Position numbers and translations under genes: made by a program. A stretch of DNA of 64,000 nt from Rhodovulum tesquicola (GTDB lineage Bacteria; Pseudomonadota; Alphaproteobacteria; Rhodobacterales; Rhodobacteraceae): contig NZ_JAMYDV010000005.1 of assembly GCF_024128855.1 (NCBI RefSeq), forward strand, positions 62,001-126,000, read 5' to 3'. Position 1 is the stretch's first letter. Every line of letters begins with the position of its first letter. Positions 8,927-17,907 of this stretch are shown here, one piece after another. The notes beneath the pieces are model-generated. The model was not told the DNA's origin, did no database searches, and saw only the letters and a list, made by a program, of their open reading frames with translations.

Positions 8927-9241
8927 ATGACCACCTTCGAAGATCGCGAGAACGCCTTCGAGAACAAGTTCGCCCATGACTCCGAACTTCAGTTCAGGGC
9001 CGAGGCCCGACGCAACAAGCTTCTGGGCCTCTGGGCGGCAGAGTTGATGGGGATGTCGGAAGATGCCGCGCTCGACTACGCCAGGCAGGTGGTCAAGGCC
9101 GATTTCGAGGAACCCGGCGAAGAAGATGTCTATCGCAAGGTGGCCGGCGATCTCGGCGACCGTGCCGACGAGGCGACGATCCGCGCCAAGATGTCCGAAC
9201 TGATGGCCGTCGCCAAGGACCAGATCATGAACGAAACCTGA
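8927..9241 (+). CDS. ATP synthase inhibitor, zeta subunit (DUF1476)
   Basis: Alphaproteobacterial zeta subunit (104 aa), an inhibitor that binds F1 through its N-terminal helix and blocks ATP hydrolysis, described in Paracoccus. Diagnostic blocks are MTTFEDRENAFENKFAHD (inhibitory region), EARRNKLLGLWAAELMG and DEATIRAKMSELM. An AGGAGGG ribosome site lies 10 bases before ATG. No ATP synthase genes are in the window. Cytoplasmic and all-helical. Confidence 0.93.
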   Translation: MTTFEDRENAFENKFAHDSELQFRAEARRNKLLGLWAAELMGMSEDAALDYARQVVKADFEEPGEEDVYRKVAGDLGDRADEATIRAKMSELMAVAKDQIMNET

Positions 9242-9356
9242 GGCGCCCGCGCCTCGTTGAACGCGCGGCCCCGCCGGGCGCGTGCCCCGTTCCCTCGATC
9301 GCGACCGGCGGCCCCCTCCGGCGGGCAGCAGCACCGTTTCGAAAAGGACGTGACCG

Positions 9357-10367
9357 ATGACCGACGCGCTTTCCCACCTGCTCGCGTCCCGCGACTGGCT
9401 GATGGCCGACGGCGCCACGGGGACCAATCTTTTCAATATCGGGCTGTCCTCGGGCGAGGCACCGGAACTCTGGAATACCGACCGGCCCGACGCGATCCGC
9501 GCGCTATATCGCGGCGCGGTTCAGGCGGGATCGGACATCTTCCTGACCAATTCCTTCGGCGGCAACGCCGCGCGGCTGAAACTGCATGACGCTCATACCC
9601 GGGTGGGCGAGCTGAACCGCGTTGCCGCCGAACTGGGCCGCGAGGTGGCGGATACCGCGGGCCGTCCCGTCGTCGTGGCGGGGTCGATGGGGCCGACCGG
9701 CGAGATCATGGAGCCGATGGGGCCGCTGTCCTTCGCCTCGGCGGTCGAGATCTTCCACGAGCAGGCCGAGGCGCTCAAGGCCGGCGGCGCCGATATCCTC
9801 TGGGTCGAGACGATCAGCGCGGCCGACGAGTACAAGGCCGCGGCCGAGGCCGCCCGGCTGGCCGACATGCCCTGGTGCGGCACGATGAGCTTCGACACCG
9901 CGGGCCGCACCATGATGGGCCTGACCGCGGCCGATCTGGTCGAACTGGTGGAACGGCTTGCCTGGAAACCCGTTGCCTTCGGCGCGAATTGCGGCGTCGG
10001 CGCGTCCGACCTGCTGCGCACGGTGCTGGGCTTTGCCGCGGCCGGATCGGAACGGCCGATCATCGCCAAGGGCAATGCGGGCATCCCGAAATACCACGAT
10101 GGGCATATCCATTACGACGGCACGCCCGAACTGATGGCCGATTACGCGGTGCTTGCGCGCGATTGCGGGGCGCGGATCATCGGTGGCTGCTGCGGCACCA
10201 CGCCCGACCACCTGCGCGCCATGCGCACGGCCCTCGAAACCCGCCCCACCGGCCCGCGCCCCAGCCTCGACGAGATCGCCGCGCGGCTCGGCGGCTTTTC
10301 CTCGGCCTCGGACGGAACCGGCGATTCCGACAGCCCGGACCGTCCCCGGCGGCGCAGGCGGGGCTGA
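9357..10367 (+). CDS. bmt: Betaine--homocysteine S-methyltransferase
   Basis: Zinc-dependent methyltransferase of the homocysteine S-methyltransferase barrel family, moving a methyl group from glycine betaine to homocysteine to give methionine. The 336-aa protein shows ADGATGTNLF and NSFGGNAARL near the N-terminus. The zinc ligands are the Cys in GANCGVG and the pair in GGCCGTTPDH. A basic disordered tail (RPRRRRRG) ends it. Betaine as donor is inferred from similarity to the rhodobacterial Bmt group; a related methyl donor cannot be excluded. Confidence 0.85.
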   Translation: MTDALSHLLASRDWLMADGATGTNLFNIGLSSGEAPELWNTDRPDAIRALYRGAVQAGSDIFLTNSFGGNAARLKLHDAHTRVGELNRVAAELGREVADTAGRPVVVAGSMGPTGEIMEPMGPLSFASAVEIFHEQAEALKAGGADILWVETISAADEYKAAAEAARLADMPWCGTMSFDTAGRTMMGLTAADLVELVERLAWKPVAFGANCGVGASDLLRTVLGFAAAGSERPIIAKGNAGIPKYHDGHIHYDGTPELMADYAVLARDCGARIIGGCCGTTPDHLRAMRTALETRPTGPRPSLDEIAARLGGFSSASDGTGDSDSPDRPRRRRRG

Positions 10368-10394
10368 CGGGAGGCCCGCCGCCCTGCCGCCGCC

Positions 10395-10541
10395 CTAGAA
10401 CAGCGCCACCACCAGGCCGACCCCAATCAGCGCAAGCACCAACGCGCTGCTCGGGGGCTCGGTCCGGTCGTGTTTCCAGAAGGCGGCCATGGCGCCAAGC
10501 GCCCCCAGCACGCAAAGATCGGTGGCGAACGCGAAGCTCAT
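10395..10541 (-). CDS. 48-aa membrane protein coupled to the holin gene
   Basis: Small ORF starting MSFAFATDLCVLGALGAMAAF and ending VLALIGVGLVVALF, with two hydrophobic segments joined by a short polar linker (WKHDRTEPPSS). Its ATG overlaps the TGA of the holin gene (ATGA at 10538-10541), so it is probably translated by coupling. The position makes it the third gene of the lysis cassette; a spanin-like or antiholin-like role is possible but cannot be read from the sequence. I do not recognise the family. Confidence 0.7.
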   Translation of the reverse strand: MSFAFATDLCVLGALGAMAAFWKHDRTEPPSSALVLALIGVGLVVALF

Positions 10542-11146
10542 TCCGTGGACCTCCAGGCGTCGAGCGCAGGGTTCGGCCCCGCCACAGGCCCCGGGGCCGA
10601 CACCGGTGCCGGACGCGGATCGACCGGCGCCGCGGCGGTGGCGGGCGCGGCGGGCTGCCGCGGCGCGGCGGTTACGGATTTTTCAAGCTGGTCCAGAGCG
10701 CGCAGGTTCTCCAGCACCACGGGGCTCCGCGCCATGGTCTCGGCGATCGAGCGCTGGAACTCCTGCCCCTTGGCCTGGTAGCGCGAGCCGAAATAGAAGC
10801 TGATGATCGCTCCCAGAAGCCACCACAGCGGCTCGGGCACCAGCGCGATCCCCTGCATCCGCGACGAGAACCAGATCGGATCGACCATCGCCGAGACCAG
10901 CAGGAACACCGTCCCCAGGGCTAGGAACGGACGCGGCAACCGGTTCATGCCATCCACCAGCCGGTCGAACAGACAGCGCTGGGGATGGGCGAATTCATGG
11001 CCGAACTGCTCCAGCGCGGCACGCTGCAGATCCGCCGCGCGCTGGTCGGCGGCCTCGGCATTCACGCGAAAGACCTCGGCCGTCTCGGTGATGACATTGC
11101 GCCCGACCCCGAACAGCACGTTGGCCAGCCCGAATTTCAGCCCCAT
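10538..11146 (-). CDS. GTA-type 3TM holin
   Basis: Inner-membrane holin of the family named for gene-transfer release, 202 aa. It starts MGLKFGLANVLFGVG, has hydrophobic segments at about residues 74-89 and 104-122, and a long Pro/Ala-rich C-terminal tail. It overlaps the upstream endolysin gene by 10 bases and the downstream 48-aa gene by 4. In Rhodobacter capsulatus a holin and endolysin outside the main GTA cluster release the particles by lysing a few cells; this pair matches that arrangement. The GTA structural genes are not in the window. Confidence 0.85.
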   Translation of the reverse strand: MGLKFGLANVLFGVGRNVITETAEVFRVNAEAADQRAADLQRAALEQFGHEFAHPQRCLFDRLVDGMNRLPRPFLALGTVFLLVSAMVDPIWFSSRMQGIALVPEPLWWLLGAIISFYFGSRYQAKGQEFQRSIAETMARSPVVLENLRALDQLEKSVTAAPRQPAAPATAAAPVDPRPAPVSAPGPVAGPNPALDAWRSTE

Positions 11147-11748
11147 TTCGACGTCCTTTCCCGGTGTTCGGCCTCGCTCAGGTGATAGCGGACCGAGATG
11201 AATTCCTCTGCACGGACGATCCAGCCGCCCTTGCCGCCATCGCGGCGCCGGGCGAACTTGCGGCTGGCGGGCCGATCATCGGCGATGGCGTAGTAGTAAT
11301 TGCGCCGTGCGATGCCATAGGCGTCCACGATATGCTCGGGCGCGGCGGCGGCGGCGGTTTCGGCGGCAAGCGCGGTCTTCGGCCCGATCACGCCATCGAC
11401 GGCGATCCGCTGGCCCATGTCGTTGAACAGCCGTTGCAGGATCTTCACCGCGTTTCCGCCCGCGTTCACATACATGTCGAAGACCGACGCATGCAGCAGC
11501 CCGGGCAGCGTGTGGATGCGCGGGCGACGGAAGTAATGATCGATGAAGATCGTGACCGCATCCTCGCGGGTCAGCGCGCGGACATCCGCCTCGGTCACCC
11601 TGGCGTCGCCGGTCTTGTCGATCCCCAGCGCCTTGAGCGTGCCCAGCGTCACCCCGTATTTCGTGCCCCCCCCGGGATCGTCGGGGTCGTTCACGAAGCC
11701 GCCCTCCCGGGCGACGATCTGTTCCGCAAGCTCTCTGACGGTGCGCAT
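11137..11748 (-). CDS. GTA-type endolysin, GH108 N-acetylmuramidase
   Basis: Peptidoglycan hydrolase, 203 aa. The GH108 motif EGGFVNDPDDPGGGTKYGVT gives catalytic Glu at residue 15. A C-terminal peptidoglycan-binding part (GVIGPKTALAA and beyond) follows. No signal peptide, so export would depend on the holin. ATG 11748 is preceded 5 bases upstream by a GGGGGG ribosome site. A methionine 12 codons earlier (11784) is in frame but lies beside a -10-like TACAAT (11785-11790), so I reject it. First gene of the endolysin-holin-48-aa operon. Confidence 0.87.
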   Translation of the reverse strand: MRTVRELAEQIVAREGGFVNDPDDPGGGTKYGVTLGTLKALGIDKTGDARVTEADVRALTREDAVTIFIDHYFRRPRIHTLPGLLHASVFDMYVNAGGNAVKILQRLFNDMGQRIAVDGVIGPKTALAAETAAAAAPEHIVDAYGIARRNYYYAIADDRPASRKFARRRDGGKGGWIVRAEEFISVRYHLSEAEHRERTSKWG

Positions 11749-11753
11749 GAAGA

Positions 11754-11781
11754 CCCCCCGTTCGTCAATCGAAGCGGGGGG
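11754..11781 (-). promoter_or_regulatory. Hairpin that pairs with the endolysin ribosome-binding site
   Basis: On the minus strand CCCCCCG (11781-11775) pairs with CGGGGGG (11760-11754). After one bulged C, TTCG pairs with CGAA around a 5-base loop ATTGA, giving 11 base pairs. The GGGGGG arm is the Shine-Dalgarno sequence, 5 bases before the endolysin ATG at 11748. The stem would block ribosome entry until it opens. Confidence 0.6.
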
Positions 11782-11852
11782 CATATTGTATCAGTCGCGG
11801 TTAACGCGGCCCGAGACCACCGTGCGCTGGTGCAACGGCCCGGTACGAGGGC

Positions 11853-12314
11853 TCAGGTGCCGCCGGACGCCTCGCCCTCGGCATGGCGGTAGACACCCTG
11901 TTCCTTCAGCGCGTCCACGACCTCGCGCGGCATGTAGCTTTCGTCATGCTTGGCCAGGATCTCATGCGCCACGAACACCCCGTCGATCAGCCGGCCGGTG
12001 CCCACCATGCCCTGGTTCTCGGCGAACAGGTCGGGCAGCACGCCGGTATAGGTGACAGGGACCGCCGCCCCGCCATCGGTCACGGAAAAGCGGATCGTCT
12101 CCCCCTGCCCGCGCTGAAGGCTGCCTTCCTCGACCAGCCCGCCGATGCGGAACACCTCGGTCGGCGCGGGCGGCTCGGCCACGATCTGGCTGGGCGAGCG
12201 GAAGAAATTGATCCCGTCCCGCATGGCATAGCCGATCAGCGCCGTGGAAATACCCAGCGCCACAAAGGCCACCAGGATGATCTGTATCCGTCTTTGCTTC
12301 TTCAGTCCGCGCAT
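11853..12314 (-). CDS. ccmE: Cytochrome c maturation heme chaperone CcmE
   Basis: Periplasmic heme chaperone tethered to the inner membrane, 153 aa. It binds heme covalently and passes it to apocytochrome c. A basic N-terminus (MRGLKKQRR) and one anchor at about residues 11-29 are followed by the OB-fold domain. The heme-binding His is in AKHDESYMP, in the conserved C-terminal block. It lies 12 bases after argC; other ccm genes are not nearby. Confidence 0.95.
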   Translation of the reverse strand: MRGLKKQRRIQIILVAFVALGISTALIGYAMRDGINFFRSPSQIVAEPPAPTEVFRIGGLVEEGSLQRGQGETIRFSVTDGGAAVPVTYTGVLPDLFAENQGMVGTGRLIDGVFVAHEILAKHDESYMPREVVDALKEQGVYRHAEGEASGGT

Positions 12315-12326
12315 CGTCTCACTCCG

Positions 12327-13355
12327 TCAGGGGAAGCACGGCGCCAGCATCAGCCCCGTCTCCTCCGCGATCCCCAGCATCAGGTTCGCGTTCTGCACCG
12401 CCTGCCCCGACGACCCCTTGGTCAGGTTGTCGAGCGCCGCGAACACCACCGCTCTGCCCGGCCGCCGGTCCCCCACCACGCCCAGATGGACGAAGTTCGA
12501 CCCCCGCACATGGCGGGTCGAGGGATGCTCGCCGAAAGGCAGAACCTGGAGGAAGGTCTCACCTTCGTAAGCCCTTGCCAAGGCGGAATGGATGGCCTGC
12601 GGATCACCTTTCAGCCAGCAGGTCGCAAGGATGCCCCGGTTCGCGGGAATCAGGTGCGGCGTGAACTGCACCTCGACCCTGCGCCCGGCCGCCTTGCTGA
12701 ACTCCTGGTCGAACTCGCCCAGATGGCGATGGGTGCCGCCGACCGCATAGGCATGGAACCCCTCGGACAGTTCGGCATGCAGAAGGTTCTCCTTCAGCGC
12801 CCTGCCCGCCCCCGAAACGCCTGCCTTCAGGTCGATCGCGATATCGTCAAGGTCGATCACGCCCGCCCGGATCAGCGGGACCAGCGCATATTGCCCGGCC
12901 GCCGCGTTGCATCCTGTGCCCGCGACCAGCCGGGCGGCGCAAATCTCGTCGCGATAGAACTCGGTCAGCCCATAGACCGCCTCGGCCTGCAATTCGGGCG
13001 CGGCATGGGGCTTGCCATACCATTTCTCGTACGCCGCCGGATCGCGCAGCCGGAAATCCGCCGACAGGTCCACGATCTTCAGGCTACGCGGCAGCGCCCG
13101 GATCACCTCCTGGCTGGTGGCATGGGGCAGCGCGCAAAAGCACAGATCGACCGCGGCGAAGTCGATCTCCTCGATCCGCACAAGATCGGGCAGGTCCAGG
13201 TGACGCAGATGCGGGAACACCGCGGCCATCGGCTGGCCCGCCTTGCGCTCGCCCGACAGCGCCACGATCCGCATGTCGGGATGGGTGGCGATCAGCCGGA
13301 CCAGTTCGGCCCCGGTATAGCCCGAGGCGCCCAGGATGGCGACGGAATGGGTCAT
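12327..13355 (-). CDS. argC: N-acetyl-gamma-glutamyl-phosphate reductase
   Basis: Third enzyme of arginine synthesis, making N-acetylglutamate semialdehyde with NADPH. The 342-aa protein starts [20 protein letters not shown] (Rossmann site GASGYTG). The catalytic Cys is in [14 protein letters not shown], the rhodobacterial form of the usual GCYPT box. [10 protein letters not shown] and the C-terminal [12 protein letters not shown] are also conserved. A longer in-frame start 19 codons upstream is rejected because GGGAG precedes the chosen ATG. Lies between murI and ccmE. Confidence 0.96.
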   Translation of the reverse strand: MTHSVAILGASGYTGAELVRLIATHPDMRIVALSGERKAGQPMAAVFPHLRHLDLPDLVRIEEIDFAAVDLCFCALPHATSQEVIRALPRSLKIVDLSADFRLRDPAAYEKWYGKPHAAPELQAEAVYGLTEFYRDEICAARLVAGTGCNAAAGQYALVPLIRAGVIDLDDIAIDLKAGVSGAGRALKENLLHAELSEGFHAYAVGGTHRHLGEFDQEFSKAAGRRVEVQFTPHLIPANRGILATCWLKGDPQAIHSALARAYEGETFLQVLPFGEHPSTRHVRGSNFVHLGVVGDRRPGRAVVFAALDNLTKGSSGQAVQNANLMLGIAEETGLMLAPCFP

Positions 13356-13412
13356 CTTGCGCTCCCCGCTGGTGACGGATGGGGTTCTAGACGCGACGGG
13401 CCACGCCCGCAA

Positions 13413-14225
13413 TCACGCGGCACGGAATTCGATGCGGCGGCGCAGGAATTGCGTGGCCTTGTTCGACACCGCCGCCGGATCGCCCGTGGTCAGGAACATC
13501 GACTCGGTGCCCGGCCCCAGCATCCCGGGATGGCGGCCCAGGTAATCGGCCAGGCTTTCGGCCACCAGATTCGCCTGCGAATAGACCCGCACCTCGGGGC
13601 CCAGCGCGTCCTGAAAGGCGCGCTCCATCAGCGGATAATGCGTGCAGCCCAGGATCGCGGCCTCCGGATGCGGCATCCGCCGTTTCAGCGCCTCGACATG
13701 GGAGCGCACCAGCGCCTCTGCCAGCATCTCGTCGCCCTGCTCGATCGCATCGACCACGCCGCCGCAGGGCTGGGCCTCGACATCGACACCGATGGCACGA
13801 AAGGCCAGTTCCCGCTGGAACGCGCGGCTCGCGACCGTCGCGGGCGTGGCAAACAGCGCCACATGCTTGATCGCCACCTCGCGCGGGGGGGAATTGTCGC
13901 CCCATTGCCGTTCGGTCAGCGCCTCGATCAGCGGGACAAACACACCCAGCACGCGCTTGTCCTTCGGCACCCAGCTTTCCTGCATCCGCCTGAGTGCGGC
14001 GGCCGAGGCCGTGTTGCAGGCCAGGATCACCAGGTCGCAGCCTGCCTCGAACAGCCGGCTCACGCCCGCCGTGGTCAGCCGGTAAACGTCCTCGGCATCG
14101 CGCACCCCGTAGGGCGCATGGGCATTGTCGCCGAAATAGACGAAGGGCACGTCGGGCAGCCGCCGCGCGACGGCATCCAGCACCGTCAACCCCCCAAGAC
14201 CGGAATCGAACACACCCACTGCCAT
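13413..14225 (-). CDS. murI: Glutamate racemase
   Basis: Makes D-glutamate for peptidoglycan, 270 aa. It starts [19 protein letters not shown]. The two catalytic cysteines are in LACNTAS and LGCTHYPLM, with GDNAHAPYG also typical. The start at 14225 follows an AAGAGG site; the upstream in-frame extension (to 14354) lacks family similarity. The 132 bases before it hold GC-rich repeats of GGCGCCCGGG and no gene. Confidence 0.95.
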   Translation of the reverse strand: MAVGVFDSGLGGLTVLDAVARRLPDVPFVYFGDNAHAPYGVRDAEDVYRLTTAGVSRLFEAGCDLVILACNTASAAALRRMQESWVPKDKRVLGVFVPLIEALTERQWGDNSPPREVAIKHVALFATPATVASRAFQRELAFRAIGVDVEAQPCGGVVDAIEQGDEMLAEALVRSHVEALKRRMPHPEAAILGCTHYPLMERAFQDALGPEVRVYSQANLVAESLADYLGRHPGMLGPGTESMFLTTGDPAAVSNKATQFLRRRIEFRAA

Positions 14226-14357
14226 GGCCTGCCTCTTGCGCTGTGCGTGGCGCCCGGGCAGGGCCGCCGGAGGGGCGGCGCCCGGGGCTGTTTTCCCACT
14301 CATAAGTCGAGTTGTGACGGAAATCCATCGCCGCAATGCGCGCGGCTGACCCACCCG

Positions 14358-17300
14358 CTATTCAGCCGCCTGGCACAGCGCCATGCCCCCCGCCCGGAAC
14401 GCGGCCAGCAAGTCCGCGCGCCGTTCCGCCGCCTCGGCCTCGGCCTTCGCCTTGACCGGACCGAAGCCCTTGACCGAAAGCGGCAGTTCCGCCAATGCCA
14501 CCGCGGCCTCAAGACGATCCGGCGTCAGCCCTGCAATCACCTCGGCCATGTCCGCCTCGTAAGTCCGGATCGCCGCCCGCTCGCGCCGCCGCTCGCCCTG
14601 CCAGCCGAACGGGTCCAGCGGCGTGCCCCTAAGCCGCCGCATCCCCGCCAGCAGGCGAAAGACCCGCTCCATCCGCGGGCCATAGCGCCGCTTGGCGGGC
14701 CGCCCGTCCGGCCCCTTGGCGCCAAGGAAGGGCGGCGCCAGCAGATAGCTTATCTCGAAATCGCCCGAAAACTCGGCCCGCGCCCTGGCGGCGGTTTCCA
14801 GATGCAGCCGCGCGACCTCGTATTCGTCCTTGTAGGCAAGCAGCTTGTGATACCCTTTCGCCACCGCCTCCTTCAGGCGCGGATCGGCCACCCGCTCGAC
14901 AAGACGGCGATAGCGGCGCGCCAGTCGGGCCGACTGATAGGCCGCCAGATGCGCCTCGCGCATGGCGATCCTCTCGGCCAGCGTCCGGGGCTGCGCCTCC
15001 GGGGTGGCGATGGCGCGCTCTGCCGCATCGGGGTGCGCCGCCGCCCAGCGCCCGATCTCGAAGGCACGCCGGTTGCCCGCCGCATCGGCACCGTTCAGTT
15101 CGATCGCCCGCAGGATCGCCGCCAGCGACAGGGGCACCAGACCGCGCTGCCAGGCGGCCCCGGTGACGATCATGTTGGCATAGATCGTGTTCCCCATCAG
15201 CCGATGCGCAAGTTCCGTCGAATCAATCAGTTGCAGCAGGTCCTTCAACCGCGCCCGCAAGGCCAGTTCCAGCCGGTCCGAGGGCACGCGGAACCCGGGA
15301 TCGCGGGTAAAGGCGCCGGTCACGATGTCATGGGAATTGACCACCGCGCCCGTGCGCCCCGTGGTCATCAGCCCGATGGTCTTCGCCCCCGCCGTCACCA
15401 CCAGATCGCCGCCGATCACCGCATCGGCCTCGCCCGTGGCCACCCGGATCGCCGAGATATCGCCGGGCCGCTCGGCGATGCGGCAATGGACATGCACAGC
15501 ACCGCCCTTCTGGGCCAGCCCCGCCATCTCCATCATGCCCGCGCCCTTGCCCTCGACATGGGCGGCCATGGCAAGGATCGCGCCGATGGTCACGGCCCCG
15601 GTGCCGCCGACCCCGGTAACGACCATGTTCCACGTCCCCTCGATCGCGGGCAGCACGGGCTCGGGCAGGTCGCCGATCTCGATCTCCCGCGCCTCGCGCC
15701 GCAGCGCCGCGCCCTTCAGCGTGACAAAGCTGGGGCAGAACCCCTTGAGGCAGGAGAAATCCTTGTTGCAGGCCGACTGGTCGATGGCCCGCTTGCGGCC
15801 GAACTCGGTCTCGGCCGGCACGATGGCCACGCAATTCGACTGCACCCCGCAATCGCCGCAGCCCTCGCAGATGTCCGTGTTGATGAACACCCGCGTATCC
15901 GGGTCGGGAAAGGCGCCCTTCTTGCGGCGGCGGCGCTTCTCGGCGGCGCAGGTCTGGATATAGACCAAGGCCGTCACCCCCTCGATCCGGCTCAGCCGCT
16001 CCTGCACCGCCATCAGCTCGGCACGCGGATGCAGCGGCACACCGGGCGGGAAGGCTTTCGGGTCGACCGCCTCCTTCTCGTCATGCACGACCTCGACGCG
16101 GCGCACCCCTGCCGCGATCAGCTCCGCCACGATCTGGCCGGCCGTCAGCCCGCCATCGTTGCCCTGCCCGCCGGTCATGGCGACCGCGTCGTTGTAGAGG
16201 ACCTTGTAGGTGATGTTCACACCCGCCGCGACGGCCGCATGGATCGCCAGCCGCCCCGAATGGTTGTAGGTGCCGTCGCCCAGGTTCTGGAACACATGGC
16301 CGCGGGTCGAGAACGGCGCCTCGCCGATCCAGTTCGCCCCTTCGGCGCCCATATGGGTGTAGCCGGATGTCTCGCGATCCATCCACATCGCCATGATGTG
16401 GCAGCCGATCCCGGCATAGGCGCGCGCGCCCTCGGGCAGCCGGGTCGAGCTGTTATGCGGGCAGCCCGCGCAGAAATAGGGCAGCCGCGCGGCCAGATCC
16501 AGCGCATTGTCCGCCCGCCGCGCCGCGCGGATCCGCTCCAGCGCCGCCACCAGCCCGTCGGACCCGCGCCCCTCCTCGATCAGCACCTCGCCCAGCTTCT
16601 CGGCGATCAGCACCGGGTCCAGCGCAAAGCGGGTCGGGAACAGTTCCTCGTCGCGGTCATTCTTCCAGCCATAGATGCGCCGACCCCGGCGGTTGTGAAA
16701 GATCGCCTCCTTGGCCTGCACCTCGATGAGTTTCCGCTTCTCCTCGACCACCACGATCAGGTCCAGCCCCTCGGCGAACTCGGCGAACCCCTTCATGTCC
16801 AGCGGAAAGGTCTGGCCCACCTTGTAGGTGCTGATCCCCAGCCGCTCGGCCTCACTCTCGTCGATGCCCAGAAGCCCCAGCGCATGCACCAGATCCAGCC
16901 AGTTCTTGCCCGCCGCGACCAGCCCGATCCTGGCCCCCGGCTTGCCCCACACCCGCCGGTCGATCCGGTTGGCATGGGCAAACGCCTCGGCCGCGAAGCG
17001 CTTGTGGTCGATCATGCGCGCTTCCTGCGCGACCCAGTGATCGCCAAGACGGATGTTCAGCCCACCCTCGGGCATCGGGAAATCGGGGGTCACGAAGGCC
17101 ATGCGATCCGGGCGGCCATCTACCACGGAGGTCACCTCGACCGTGTCCTTCATCAGCTTCAGCCCGACCCAGACGCCCGCGAAGCGCGACAGCGCATAGC
17201 CGAAAAGCCCGAAATCGAGGATCTCCTGCACCCCGGCAGGCGACAGCACCGGCATGTAGACATCGACCATCGCCCAGTCCGACTGGTGGCAGGTGGTCGA

Positions 17301-17756
17301 GCTTTCGCCGGTGTGATCGTCCCCCATCGCCATCAGCACCCCGCCATGGGGCGAGGTTCCGGCCATGTTCGCATGCCGCATCACGTCGCCCGAACGGTCC
17401 ACCCCCGGCCCCTTGCCGTACCACAGCCCGAAGACGCCATCGAACCGGCCCTCGCCCCGCAGTTCCGCCTGCTGCGTGCCCCACAGCGCCGTGGCTGCCA
17501 AATCCTCGTTCAGGCCCGGCTGAAAAAGCACATCCGCCGCCTGCAAATCGGCCTTCGCACGTGCCATCGTCATGTCGACGGCACCCAACGGCGAGCCGCG
17601 ATAGCCGGTAACGTAACCGGCGGTGTTCAGCCCCGCCGCCCGGTCGCGCGCCTTCTGCATCAGCATCAGCCGGACCAGCGCCTGGGTGCCGTTCAGCAAC
17701 ACGGGCGATTTCGCCAGATCGTAGCGATCGTGAAGGCTGACATCCTGACGGATCAT
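14358..17756 (-). CDS. Indolepyruvate ferredoxin oxidoreductase, fused single chain
   Basis: Oxidatively decarboxylates indolepyruvate and other aryl pyruvates to aryl-acetyl-CoA, reducing ferredoxin; used in aromatic amino acid breakdown. The 1132-aa chain joins parts that are separate in archaea. The N-terminal pyrimidine-binding part is at about 25-230. The TPP-binding part is at about 430-580 (FCAGCPHNSST, NLGDGTYNHSG). A 4Fe-4S site CEGCGDCGVQSNC is near 635, the gamma domain is at about 715-900 (TGVGGTGAVTIG), and a C-terminal DUF6537 region follows. Divergent from a LysR gene, with a 21-base palindrome on its promoter. Confidence 0.93.
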   Translation of the reverse strand: MIRQDVSLHDRYDLAKSPVLLNGTQALVRLMLMQKARDRAAGLNTAGYVTGYRGSPLGAVDMTMARAKADLQAADVLFQPGLNEDLAATALWGTQQAELRGEGRFDGVFGLWYGKGPGVDRSGDVMRHANMAGTSPHGGVLMAMGDDHTGESSTTCHQSDWAMVDVYMPVLSPAGVQEILDFGLFGYALSRFAGVWVGLKLMKDTVEVTSVVDGRPDRMAFVTPDFPMPEGGLNIRLGDHWVAQEARMIDHKRFAAEAFAHANRIDRRVWGKPGARIGLVAAGKNWLDLVHALGLLGIDESEAERLGISTYKVGQTFPLDMKGFAEFAEGLDLIVVVEEKRKLIEVQAKEAIFHNRRGRRIYGWKNDRDEELFPTRFALDPVLIAEKLGEVLIEEGRGSDGLVAALERIRAARRADNALDLAARLPYFCAGCPHNSSTRLPEGARAYAGIGCHIMAMWMDRETSGYTHMGAEGANWIGEAPFSTRGHVFQNLGDGTYNHSGRLAIHAAVAAGVNITYKVLYNDAVAMTGGQGNDGGLTAGQIVAELIAAGVRRVEVVHDEKEAVDPKAFPPGVPLHPRAELMAVQERLSRIEGVTALVYIQTCAAEKRRRRKKGAFPDPDTRVFINTDICEGCGDCGVQSNCVAIVPAETEFGRKRAIDQSACNKDFSCLKGFCPSFVTLKGAALRREAREIEIGDLPEPVLPAIEGTWNMVVTGVGGTGAVTIGAILAMAAHVEGKGAGMMEMAGLAQKGGAVHVHCRIAERPGDISAIRVATGEADAVIGGDLVVTAGAKTIGLMTTGRTGAVVNSHDIVTGAFTRDPGFRVPSDRLELALRARLKDLLQLIDSTELAHRLMGNTIYANMIVTGAAWQRGLVPLSLAAILRAIELNGADAAGNRRAFEIGRWAAAHPDAAERAIATPEAQPRTLAERIAMREAHLAAYQSARLARRYRRLVERVADPRLKEAVAKGYHKLLAYKDEYEVARLHLETAARARAEFSGDFEISYLLAPPFLGAKGPDGRPAKRRYGPRMERVFRLLAGMRRLRGTPLDPFGWQGERRRERAAIRTYEADMAEVIAGLTPDRLEAAVALAELPLSVKGFGPVKAKAEAEAAERRADLLAAFRAGGMALCQAAE

Positions 17757-17790
17757 GCGTGCCCCTCCCCTGGCGTGCTCCTCGTTATAT

Positions 17791-17811
17791 TAGGTCAAAA
17801 ACCATGACCTA
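17791..17811 (-). promoter_or_regulatory. Perfect 7-7-7 inverted repeat over the ior promoter
   Basis: TAGGTCA at 17791-17797 and TGACCTA at 17805-17811 are exact inverted repeats separated by 7 bases. On the minus strand the repeat lies between and overlaps a -35-like TTGTAG and a -10-like TAATAT spaced 16 bases, ahead of the oxidoreductase gene. This placement suits a repressor site. It lies about 100 bases from the LysR start, so the LysR protein is one candidate to bind it. Confidence 0.55.
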
Positions 17812-17907
17812 CAAAATCAATTCCGCGCCCGATCTTGGTTTGCAATGACCAAGGGCCCACCTGTAGGACTGCGGCGCGGCCGTGCATGCCGGCATTGCAG
17901 GATTTGC

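Noticed and set aside
11883-17807. Plus-strand open frame of 1974 codons
   Set aside because: Runs opposite ccmE, argC, murI and the indolepyruvate oxidoreductase; no start signal or recognisable domain.
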